Assembly (NCBI GenBank): GCA_016218275.1
Contig: JACREK010000055.1
Coordinates: 1 to 15,070 of the forward strand
Direction: 5' to 3'
From: Candidatus Gottesmanbacteria bacterium
GTDB taxonomy: Bacteria; Patescibacteriota; Microgenomatia; 2-02-FULL-39-11
Length of the DNA stretch: 15,070 bases
Shown in pieces: positions 5,924 through 11,947 of the stretch. Below the pieces are notes generated by a model. It worked only from the letters and a program-made list of their open reading frames with translations, was not told the DNA's origin and searched no databases. Numbering within the stretch: position 1 is the stretch's first letter; each line of letters starts with the position of its first letter. Made by a program: the position numbers and the translations under genes.

Positions 5924-8041
5924 TTAACGAGAGACTATATTAATATTAATGTTACTGCCGTACCAGGGGAGAGTATTGTTGAAGAATGGAAGACTGTTGT
6001 CTTTGATAATTTCCACTCCGCCTATATTTGGGATTGTTGAAAGAATATTGCTTACCTCTTGATATGATTTGCCTGTTAATTTGCTTTTGATATTATTTTT
6101 ATCCAAATCTGGAACGAAGAAGGAAGTGATATTCGCCAGAGCAGTTACGTCATTACTGCTACCCTTTTTCGCTTGAGAGATTTGGATATTTGTTTTGGAA
6201 TTATCTAGGGTAAACCCGGGCGGAGGAGCAATCTGGTCATCTTTTATAAGAGTAGTCAAATCAGACTGTTTGAAAACCAGGGCGTTTATTTTAAGAGCAA
6301 GTGACAAACTGACTTCTTTCCCTTCCGTATTTATGTCCTTGCTGAATTTTTTGGAAGTAATCTCTTTTGTTACAGTATCATCCAGCAGTTTCTCATCAGA
6401 GGATATTTTTTGCATAATTTTCTGTTTTGCCGCAGTTTCCAATTCCTGTGCAAGAACTGTTAACAGATTGTCTTGATCAGTCTTGGAGACACTTGAAACT
6501 TCACGGCTGGTGCCTCCGGCAAGTGCGCTGTTGTTTTTGGCATAGTAAGAGCTTTGGGGAAAATCTTTGAAGGCAAAAATACTGCCTCCTGCGATATTTC
6601 CTTCCGGACCAATTTCTACGGCTGTTGTCTTTGCTGTTGTTTTTCCAAACGTCAGTCCCTCTCCTGTGTCTGAGGCAGAGGCGATAGTGACGTCGTCATC
6701 CAGAGTAAATTTGAGCGTTCCGTTGGTAAGTACAGTTCCTTTGGGAAAAGTTTTGCCGGCAGTTGTTTTATTATAGATAAGTACGTCTCCACGGCTTTTA
6801 TCTCCAACTTTATTTTTCCCGGTTGTGGCTGAAGTTTTATCTCCAGAAGCCTCTTCAGAAAGGGCATTTGCCAGAATTATATCTTTTCCGGCCTGCAGTT
6901 TAGCGGCATCGGTTGAAAATGTTATCGGAAGTTGGTGAGAATTTGAAGCAGGATAAACAATCAGATTTATTGTTGCTTTTGGATAAAACCAGAATAGGAG
7001 AAATCCCGCCCCGGCAATAACCAGAATAATGAATATATAAAAGAATGGAAGCGAAGCAAAAGATAGATTGCCCAAAATTGGAGGTAAAGAAATTTTAGGG
7101 AGGCGTATCTCGGAAATTTTCTGCGAGAAATTAGGCAGATGAGGAGTAGTGAAATTATCTTCTACAATTATTGGCTTTTTCTCTCCCTCTGATTCCTGAA
7201 TACCTTTGATAAAACCAAAAGTCTCCGTTTCTTCCTCCTCTTTCTCTTTTTTCTCCTCTGGTACTTCTTTTTTCTCTTCGACTCTTATTTCTTCAATATT
7301 TAATTCTCTAATCAGACTTCCTGCAGCCGCTTCCACAAGAGCAGTATTGACATCATTTTCCTCAAGAATTTCTATTTTCGGAGTATGTAAAAATGAGGCA
7401 TGTTTATGCCAGGGAAAACGCAAAAGTTCTTCCCGCAGTTCTTCAAGTTGCGGTCCTTTCACTTCATCATAGATGATTATTTTGGAGGGCAGCAATTCTT
7501 CGGAGAAATTAGACATAATTTTCTCAAAATCAGAGTAAAATGCGGCTGTTCTGGAAACGACAATATTGCGTTCAATTTTTCCGACACGCACCTGTGAAAG
7601 AATGAGATTGTTTCTGCCTACAGAAAGAAGAAGAAGTGTCGGAGGAGATTCCTCTTTCTTTTCCAGATAAAAAGCAAGAGCTTGAGGATATTCAATAAAT
7701 CCCTGTGGTTCCAGGTCAAGTTCTTTAGAAATTTTCTTCAGCCTGTCCAGAAATTCCGGTTTTATTTTATCCTGTTCAAGGAAAAAAGCAGGAAGGCCAA
7801 AAACCACTTTTTTGATTAATAAATCTTCAGGAATATTTTTTTCTGCGGTGGATATGGCAATGTCTGCTGCTTCAACTTCATTTTCACCTTCAGTGAATTC
7901 ACTTTCGCCATTTCCGATTATAGTAACTTTTTCATCTGAGAGTGTGGCAACTACGGCTGTAATCCTATGCTCTTCAACACCCAGAACTATGAAATATTCT
8001 TTAATCTCTTTTTTGGGCAAGATTTTGTTTATCAGGGACAT
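5924..8041 (-). CDS. PilM-like/baseplate-J-like membrane protein
   Basis: A 705-residue protein with three parts. Residues 1-250 resemble an actin-like PilM/FtsA-type domain (YFIVLGVEEHRITAVVAT, then a long alternating alpha/beta region with TLLLLSVGRNNLILSQV). Residues 251-300 are a highly charged Glu/Lys linker. One membrane segment lies at about 332-353 (FYIFIILVIAGAGFLLFWF). The C-terminal part (354-705) has GDVLIYNKTTAGKTFPKGT and FTLDDDV, features of the baseplate-J-like domains annotated in many CPR proteins. The topology suggests a cytoplasmic actin-like domain and an outside J-like domain. A role in type IV pilus or envelope assembly is inference. It overlaps alaS by 41 bases and precedes the sortase by 3 bases. 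Confidence 0.62.
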   Translation of the reverse strand: MSLINKILPKKEIKEYFIVLGVEEHRITAVVATLSDEKVTIIGNGESEFTEGENEVEAADIAISTAEKNIPEDLLIKKVVFGLPAFFLEQDKIKPEFLDRLKKISKELDLEPQGFIEYPQALAFYLEKKEESPPTLLLLSVGRNNLILSQVRVGKIERNIVVSRTAAFYSDFEKIMSNFSEELLPSKIIIYDEVKGPQLEELREELLRFPWHKHASFLHTPKIEILEENDVNTALVEAAAGSLIRELNIEEIRVEEKKEVPEEKKEKEEEETETFGFIKGIQESEGEKKPIIVEDNFTTPHLPNFSQKISEIRLPKISLPPILGNLSFASLPFFYIFIILVIAGAGFLLFWFYPKATINLIVYPASNSHQLPITFSTDAAKLQAGKDIILANALSEEASGDKTSATTGKNKVGDKSRGDVLIYNKTTAGKTFPKGTVLTNGTLKFTLDDDVTIASASDTGEGLTFGKTTAKTTAVEIGPEGNIAGGSIFAFKDFPQSSYYAKNNSALAGGTSREVSSVSKTDQDNLLTVLAQELETAAKQKIMQKISSDEKLLDDTVTKEITSKKFSKDINTEGKEVSLSLALKINALVFKQSDLTTLIKDDQIAPPPGFTLDNSKTNIQISQAKKGSSNDVTALANITSFFVPDLDKNNIKSKLTGKSYQEVSNILSTIPNIGGVEIIKDNSLPFFNNTLPWYGSNININIVSR

Positions 8042-9890
8042 TTGTTTGGAGGATTGCGTAGATTCTTCTTATACCAGCAGCTTGCGCCTCCTCTTTTATT
8101 ATCTTAAACTTTCCCAGCCCTGCTGTAAAGTCAACATGAGGACCGCCGCAGACTTCTTTGGAAAAGACTTGTCCTGAGCCTGTCGAAGGATTTCCTACAG
8201 AATAAACTTTCACTTTTTCCGGATAATTGACGCCGGGAACTGTCAAAGCACCTTCCCTGATAGCTTCAGCCAAATTTATAATTTTCATTGACACCGGCAG
8301 ATTCATCTCTATTTGCTTATTGATTAAATCTTCAATTTTTTTTATTTCATTTGCAGTCAATTTATGGGGATGAGAAAAATCAAACCGCAAACGCTCTGCT
8401 GTGATATGGCTACCTTTCTGCCTGATGTGATCTCCAAGTACAGTTCTTAAAGCCTGTTGCAATAGATGAGTGGCGGTATGAAGTCTTGTTGTTTCCTCCG
8501 ATTGATCCTGCAGCCCTCCTTTAAAAATGCCTTTAGTGGCCGTGCGTGATAGTTCCCGATGTTTTTTAAACTCTTGCTCGAACTGTTTAATATCGATCTT
8601 TTGCCCTTTACGGGCAAATAACTCGGCAGTTATTTCCAAAGGGAAACCATATGTCTGATAGAGATCAAAAGCAATTTTTCCATCGGCGCGGGATATTTTT
8701 TGTATTTCTCGCATGCCTTTATCTAGACTTAAGGTGAACCTGAATAACTCTGATCCAATTACATTCTTAATAACATCATGATTTATATTTTTAAAATAGA
8801 AAGTATTTTCATATGTTTTCAGAACACTTTCTACGATTTCAAGTAAATCTTGCTCTGTTATTGAAACATTGGTTAATAATCTATATTTGACAGCGGCGCG
8901 ACGGAGTAAACGACGAAGTATATAGCCTTGTTGTTTATTACTTGGTTCTACTTTATCCGCGACCATAAAAGTGGCTGCTTTCAGGTGATCCGCGATGATT
9001 CTCATCGGTGGTTTATTTTCTTCCTCTTTGTAACTTTTACCAGATACTTTATATATTGTTTCTATAATTTGGGAATACAAGTCCGTTTGGAAGATATCGG
9101 AGTTATCTAAAGTTGCGGCTAACATTCTTTCCAGGCCCCCACCAAAGTCTACGTTTTTATTCGGTAATTCCTTGAGAGTACCGTCTTTTTGTTTCTGATA
9201 TTGCATAAAGACTGAATTAGCAATTTCCAAAAATCTTCCGCAATCACAATTTGGATGGCACTTTTGATTTTTAAATGGAGATTTTTCATGTAGTTTTAAA
9301 TCTTGCCCAAAATCAAAAAATACTTCACTATCCGGACCACCCGGCTCATTTGGCGGCATATTTTCAGGTTCACCAGATCTACTCCACCAATTTTTCTTCG
9401 CCGGATAAGCAAAAATTCTTTCTCCAACTTTAGCATCAATTCCTACATCGATAAATATCTCTTTCCAGATAGCAATAGATTCCGTATCTTTGGAAACAGA
9501 TTTATCACCTTCAAAAACCGTTACGTAAAGTCTTTGAGGATCAAGACCTATTTCTTGTGTCAGGAATTCAAAATTCCATGGTAATTGTTCTTTCTTGAAA
9601 TAGTCGCCCAGTGACCAATTACCTAACATTTCGAAGAACGTAGTATGCCTATTATCTCCAACTTCTTCTATATCTTGAGAACGAAAACATTTTTGACTGT
9701 TAACAAGTCTTGTTCCTAATGGATGTGTTTCTCCCAACAAATAATTAATAAGAGGTTGCATCCCGGAACTGGTGAAAAGAGAAGTCGGATCATTTTCCGG
9801 TACCAGGGGAGCAGATGGAATCTCTTTATGATTCCGAGAAGATGTAGTAAAAAACTCTATAAATTTTTTGCGCAGATCTGTATGTGTCAT
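8001..9890 (-). CDS. alaS: Alanyl-tRNA synthetase, short form
   Basis: The 629-residue enzyme charges tRNA-Ala. The class II core covers about 1-250 (SGMQPL, NSQKCFRSQDIEEVG, TFFEMLGNWSLGDYF, NWWSRSGEPENMP, DFGGGLERM). The editing domain has HTATH (471-475) and CGGPH (581-585), the zinc-binding and proofreading motifs. It lacks the C-Ala region, so it is about 250 residues shorter than E. coli AlaRS (876). Odd point: residues 568-575 (PSTGSGQV, DNA 8166-8189) split the usual 'SxGxFSKExCGGxH' just before CGGPH and derive from a dispersed repeat; the frame is kept. Expression is controlled by a T-box leader. No Shine-Dalgarno precedes the ATG at 9890. Confidence 0.95.
   Translation of the reverse strand: MTHTDLRKKFIEFFTTSSRNHKEIPSAPLVPENDPTSLFTSSGMQPLINYLLGETHPLGTRLVNSQKCFRSQDIEEVGDNRHTTFFEMLGNWSLGDYFKKEQLPWNFEFLTQEIGLDPQRLYVTVFEGDKSVSKDTESIAIWKEIFIDVGIDAKVGERIFAYPAKKNWWSRSGEPENMPPNEPGGPDSEVFFDFGQDLKLHEKSPFKNQKCHPNCDCGRFLEIANSVFMQYQKQKDGTLKELPNKNVDFGGGLERMLAATLDNSDIFQTDLYSQIIETIYKVSGKSYKEEENKPPMRIIADHLKAATFMVADKVEPSNKQQGYILRRLLRRAAVKYRLLTNVSITEQDLLEIVESVLKTYENTFYFKNINHDVIKNVIGSELFRFTLSLDKGMREIQKISRADGKIAFDLYQTYGFPLEITAELFARKGQKIDIKQFEQEFKKHRELSRTATKGIFKGGLQDQSEETTRLHTATHLLQQALRTVLGDHIRQKGSHITAERLRFDFSHPHKLTANEIKKIEDLINKQIEMNLPVSMKIINLAEAIREGALTVPGVNYPEKVKVYSVGNPSTGSGQVFSKEVCGGPHVDFTAGLGKFKIIKEEAQAAGIRRIYAILQTNVPDKQNLAQKRD
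8166..8189 (-). repeat. Repeat-derived in-frame insert in alaS
   Basis: These 24 bases encode PSTGSGQV between SVGN and FSKEVCGGPH. The DNA (on the plus strand CTTGTCCTGAG then CCTGTCGAAGG) matches the TGAG-nnn-GTCGAA core also seen at 2592-2614 and 9957-9973. Confidence 0.7.
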
Positions 9891-9920
9891 ATTTTATTAT
9901 AACTATTATAACTTTTATAA

Positions 9921-9953
9921 ATAAAAAAGAACCCCACCTTTTAAAGGGTGAGG
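9921..9953 (-). terminator. Intrinsic terminator of the alaS T-box leader
   Basis: Read on the minus strand, a CCTCACC arm (9953-9947) pairs with GGTGGGG (9938-9932), one G-U pair, followed at once by TTCTTTTTT. The 5' arm overlaps the antiterminator's 3' strand (CACCCTT, 9950-9944), so the two structures exclude each other as expected in a transcriptional T-box. Confidence 0.88.
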
Positions 9954-10113
9954 AATGGTGAGCTTGTCGAACCACACGGTACCACCTTATTTTGTACTCA
10001 TTAACCATTTTTACGGTTGGCTTCCGGTTCTGCTTAAGCCTAATTGGCGTTTGCAGACAGCTCATGGGTGGCTTTCCTCCGATTTAATCGAGGGGTTCGT
10101 CCCAGTCACAGCT
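9923..10113 (-). promoter_or_regulatory. T-box riboswitch in the alaS leader (GCC specifier)
   Basis: This RNA leader senses uncharged tRNA-Ala. Stem I is very short: lower arms AGC/GCT (10113-10111, 10061-10059), a K-turn-like 3-base bulge with tandem G-A pairs (GA 10107-10106, GA 10063-10062), TGGG/CCCA arms (10104-10101, 10068-10065), a specifier loop containing GCC (10072-10070) followed by A, and a CCTCGAT-TAA-ATCG(G)AGG cap. Two hairpins follow (TCTGC/GCAGA 10057-10029; AACCGT/ATGGTT 10018-10003). The T-box is AAGGTGGTACCGTG (9988-9975). Its antiterminator pairs AAGG and GTG with CCTT and CAC (9950-9944) around the bulge TGGTACC. The TGGT bulge fits a tRNA end ACCA, as expected for discriminator A of tRNA-Ala. 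Uncharged tRNA would let alaS and downstream genes be transcribed. Confidence 0.92.
9957..9973. repeat. Dispersed repeat inside the T-box antiterminator loop
   Basis: GGTGAGCTTGTCGAACC (plus strand) shares the TGAG-nnn-GTCGAA core with the repeats at 2592-2614 and 8166-8189. It forms most of the loop between the two antiterminator strands. Confidence 0.55.
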
Positions 10114-10129
10114 TTTATAAAATTAATTA

Positions 10130-10157
10130 ATTATATCATTAGGTAATCTATTGTCAA
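10130..10157 (-). promoter_or_regulatory. Consensus promoter of the alaS T-box operon
   Basis: Read on the minus strand: TTGACA (10157-10152), 16-base spacer, TATAAT (10135-10130). Both hexamers are perfect. Transcription should start near 10123, about 10 bases before Stem I of the T-box. Confidence 0.85.
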
Positions 10158-10170
10158 TGAGCGTTGTATC

Positions 10171-10198
10171 TTGACAATGTACATTTATAATGTACAAT
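10171..10198 (+). promoter_or_regulatory. Promoter of the phd-relE-HEPN genes
   Basis: TTGACA (10171-10176), 16-base spacer, TACAAT (10193-10198). The -10 ends 10 bases before the ATG at 10209, so the leader would be only a few bases. A TATAAT at 10186-10191 is an alternative -10 but has a poor -35. It is back-to-back with the alaS promoter. Confidence 0.65.
10178..10196. promoter_or_regulatory. Candidate antitoxin operator
   Basis: A perfect inverted repeat TGTACATT-TAT-AATGTACA lies between the -35 and -10 of the toxin-antitoxin promoter and overlaps the -10. Phd/YefM antitoxins repress their operons through such palindromes; binding is inferred. Confidence 0.55.
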
Positions 10199-10208
10199 TG
10201 TAATTAAC

Positions 10209-10454
10209 ATGAATATTGTAACAACTACCATATTGCGGAATAATCTTGCAGATATAATTGATGAGGTTGAAAGAAAAAAATATTTGCTGGTTGCCAAAAA
10301 AGGCAACATTACTTCTGCTTTGGTCAATATAGACCTCTTTGAAGATCTGATTGCATTGGTAAATAAGAAATATTTAGAAAGCATCAAAAAAGCCAGAGCA
10401 GAATATAAAAAAGGCGATTTTCTTACTCATACCGAAGTTTTCGGCAAGCTTTAA
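10209..10454 (+). CDS. Phd/YefM-type antitoxin
   Basis: The 81-residue protein begins NIVTTTILRNNLADIIDEVERKKYLLVAKKGN, the N-terminal DNA-binding fold of Phd/YefM antitoxins (strand, helix, 'xxLxxxIDxVxxxxxxxxVxxxG' pattern), followed by ITSALVNIDLFEDL and an acidic/basic toxin-binding tail. Its stop overlaps the next gene's ATG by one base (TAATG), giving coupling to a RelE-type toxin. A palindrome overlaps its promoter, as expected for autoregulation. Its nearest relatives could equally be called RelB-like; Phd/YefM fits the N-terminus best. Confidence 0.75.
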   Translation: MNIVTTTILRNNLADIIDEVERKKYLLVAKKGNITSALVNIDLFEDLIALVNKKYLESIKKARAEYKKGDFLTHTEVFGKL

Positions 10455-10705
10455 TGTCATATATTCTCATCTATACCCGATATGCAGTCAAAGATATTGA
10501 TAAATTAGATCTAGTCGCAAAGAAAAAGATCAAAAAGAAAATCGAGGCTTATTCAAAAAAGCCTTTTTTGTATGGGAAGAAACTCATAAATCCTGCAATT
10601 GGTACATATCGATGGAGAATGGGGAATTATAGAGTGGTTTTTGACATTGATAGGGAAAATATTGTTATATTACGTGTAGGACACAGAAGAGAAATTTATA
10701 AATAG
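10454..10705 (+). CDS. RelE/ParE-superfamily toxin
   Basis: An 83-residue protein with the RelE/ParE pattern: YILIYTRYAVKDIDKL at the start, a Lys-rich helical hairpin (residues 20-33), GTYRWRMGNYRVVFDID (51-66) and IVILRVGHRREIYK at the end. The basic and aromatic residues Arg55, Arg60, His77, Arg78 and Tyr82 are those expected for ribosome-dependent mRNA cleavage in RelE-like toxins. It is coupled to the antitoxin gene by a 1-base overlap. The HEPN gene starts 12 bases further on and is likely cotranscribed. Confidence 0.83.
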   Translation: MSYILIYTRYAVKDIDKLDLVAKKKIKKKIEAYSKKPFLYGKKLINPAIGTYRWRMGNYRVVFDIDRENIVILRVGHRREIYK

Positions 10706-10717
10706 AGAAAAAATTTT

Positions 10718-11221
10718 ATGCTCAGTATTGATCGCAATTCTTTTTTCTGGAAATATCTGTCTGAGGGACAGCGGGGACTGATTGAGGGAGGGTTGTATCT
10801 TTTAAATGATGTTAAAGCTCATCCGGATGCCAACATTTCTGATTATTCCTATCTGGTTTTTCCCTTCGCCAAAGCATATGAAGGTTTCTTGAAAAAATTA
10901 TTTCTGGATCTTGGATTTATCCCACAACATGTTTACGAAGGTGACCATTTCCGGATAGGAAAAGCATTAAACCCCCACTTGGAGAAATTTTTAAGGCATG
11001 AATCAATTTATGACAAGATTGTGCATCGTACCGGAGGAAAGATGCTGGCTGATGAACTTTGGAATGTTTGGAAAAGAGGAAGAAATTTAGTGTTTCATTA
11101 TTTTCCTCATAACTTTCGTGCCCTGTCACTTGTGGAGGCTGAGGAGATTATTAATGAGATTTTAACAGTGATGCAGAAGGCGGTTTCCGAATGTCGAGTG
11201 GAAAGTGTTTTACGAAGATAG
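10718..11221 (+). CDS. HEPN-domain protein, possible RNase
   Basis: A 167-residue, mostly helical protein. The key feature is GRNLVFHYFPH, in which Arg122 and His127 form the R-X4-H signature of HEPN ribonucleases, with Asn after Arg as is common. Another strong motif is YSYLVFPFAKAYEGFLKKLFLDLGF (residues 44-67, given here in two halves: YSYLVFPFAKAYEG, FLKKLFLDLGF), an aromatic helix likely to form a dimer face. The RnlA toxin of E. coli also ends in a HEPN domain with R-X4-H, so a toxin or defence RNase is the best guess. There is no MNT-type nucleotidyltransferase beside it; it follows a RelE toxin after 12 bases. It runs 12 bases into the convergent YtxH-like gene. A precise family name is not claimed. 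Confidence 0.6.
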   Translation: MLSIDRNSFFWKYLSEGQRGLIEGGLYLLNDVKAHPDANISDYSYLVFPFAKAYEGFLKKLFLDLGFIPQHVYEGDHFRIGKALNPHLEKFLRHESIYDKIVHRTGGKMLADELWNVWKRGRNLVFHYFPHNFRALSLVEAEEIINEILTVMQKAVSECRVESVLRR

Positions 11222-11605
11222 TTTCTTGCCGTCTTTTTTGAAGTAGTGATGATGAATCTCAGAAGTCAGAGCAGCTCCTCTTTTTTGTATATCCTCGATA
11301 TTGGTCAGTGTCTGATCCAATTTCGAAACCAGTGCATTGGAAACAGTCTTTTTGCCGTCTGTCACTTCTTTTATCACTTTTTCCTTCAAATCTTCCGCTT
11401 CCTGCAGTACATCCTCTCCTTTTTTTTGCAGTTTGGAAACTGTTTCCTCCAATTCTTCTTCATAAGTTTCTGCTTTTTCCACTATCTCTTCAAGAATCTT
11501 TTTTCCCTGTTTGGTGCCTAAGAGGAAAATAATAAAAGCGCCAATCAGTCCTCCGAGGAAAAAACCCAACCAAAAATTTCCACAATTATTTTTGTTCTCG
11601 CTCAT
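11210..11605 (-). CDS. YtxH-like small membrane protein
   Basis: The 131-residue protein has an N-terminal membrane helix (about residues 11-30, FWLGFFLGGLIGAFIIFLLG) followed at once by GTKQGKK, the YtxH signature of a small glycine-rich helix then a basic turn. A long heptad-like, Glu/Lys-rich coiled coil follows (about 35-115). YtxH-family proteins are linked to envelope stress in Firmicutes; their exact role is unclear. It overlaps the DUF948-like gene upstream by 20 bases, so the two are coupled, and its 3' end overlaps the convergent HEPN gene by 12 bases. Confidence 0.75.
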   Translation of the reverse strand: MSENKNNCGNFWLGFFLGGLIGAFIIFLLGTKQGKKILEEIVEKAETYEEELEETVSKLQKKGEDVLQEAEDLKEKVIKEVTDGKKTVSNALVSKLDQTLTNIEDIQKRGAALTSEIHHHYFKKDGKKLSS

Positions 11606-11861
11606 CCTTTTTCTCTCCCTTTTTGAATATCTTCAAGAAACCTAAAACTGTTTTTATGCCTTCGGAAAAACCGCTCAAATCTTTGAATGATTTGCCTAAG
11701 TTTCCAGATATTGTTACCGCTCCGTCAACCATGACATTAAATTTGGTAAGCATCTTGCGGATTTCCGAAAGGATTTGGAAGATTTGCCAGCCAATAATTG
11801 AGAGAAGTACAGTTAAGACAATTACAACAGCAAAAAGAAGGATTTGAGTAGATTCAGTCAT
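11586..11861 (-). CDS. DUF948-like small membrane protein
   Basis: A 91-residue protein with one N-terminal membrane helix (about 7-27, ILLFAVVIVLTVLLSIIGW) and an amphipathic cytoplasmic tail (FQILSEIRKMLTKFNVMVDG...) ending in a Lys-rich stretch. The layout matches DUF948-like proteins, which often neighbour YtxH genes. The two genes likely form one operon from the TTGACT/TAGAAT promoter at 11919-11947. Its 5' leader consists almost wholly of a GC-rich repeat that supplies an AGAGG sequence 7 bases before the ATG. The function is not known. Confidence 0.6.
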   Translation of the reverse strand: MTESTQILLFAVVIVLTVLLSIIGWQIFQILSEIRKMLTKFNVMVDGAVTISGNLGKSFKDLSGFSEGIKTVLGFLKIFKKGEKKDEREQK

Positions 11862-11910
11862 AGGCAGGCCTCTGCCCGCCGAAGCAGGCTACGGCCTGCG
11901 AAGGCAGGTG
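11862..11910. repeat. GC-rich palindromic repeat in the DUF948-YtxH leader
   Basis: GCAGGCC (11864-11870) and GGCCTGC (11893-11899) are perfect 7-bp inverted arms, with further CTGCCCGCC/GGCAGG pieces. It abuts the ATG at 11861 and is far richer in GC than its surroundings. Confidence 0.65.
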
Positions 11911-11918
11911 ATTAAACT

Positions 11919-11947
11919 ATTCTAACTTAGAAAAAAAAGAGAGTCAA
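11919..11947 (-). promoter_or_regulatory. Promoter of the DUF948-YtxH genes
   Basis: Read on the minus strand: TTGACT (11947-11942), 17-base spacer, TAGAAT (11924-11919). The -35 overlaps the rodZ stop codon. Transcription would start near 11912 and enter the GC-rich repeat. Confidence 0.65.

Noticed and set aside
9826..10065. 79-residue minus-strand open frame across the alaS leader
   Set aside because: It is translated T-box and terminator RNA overlapping the alaS start; it has no protein motif.
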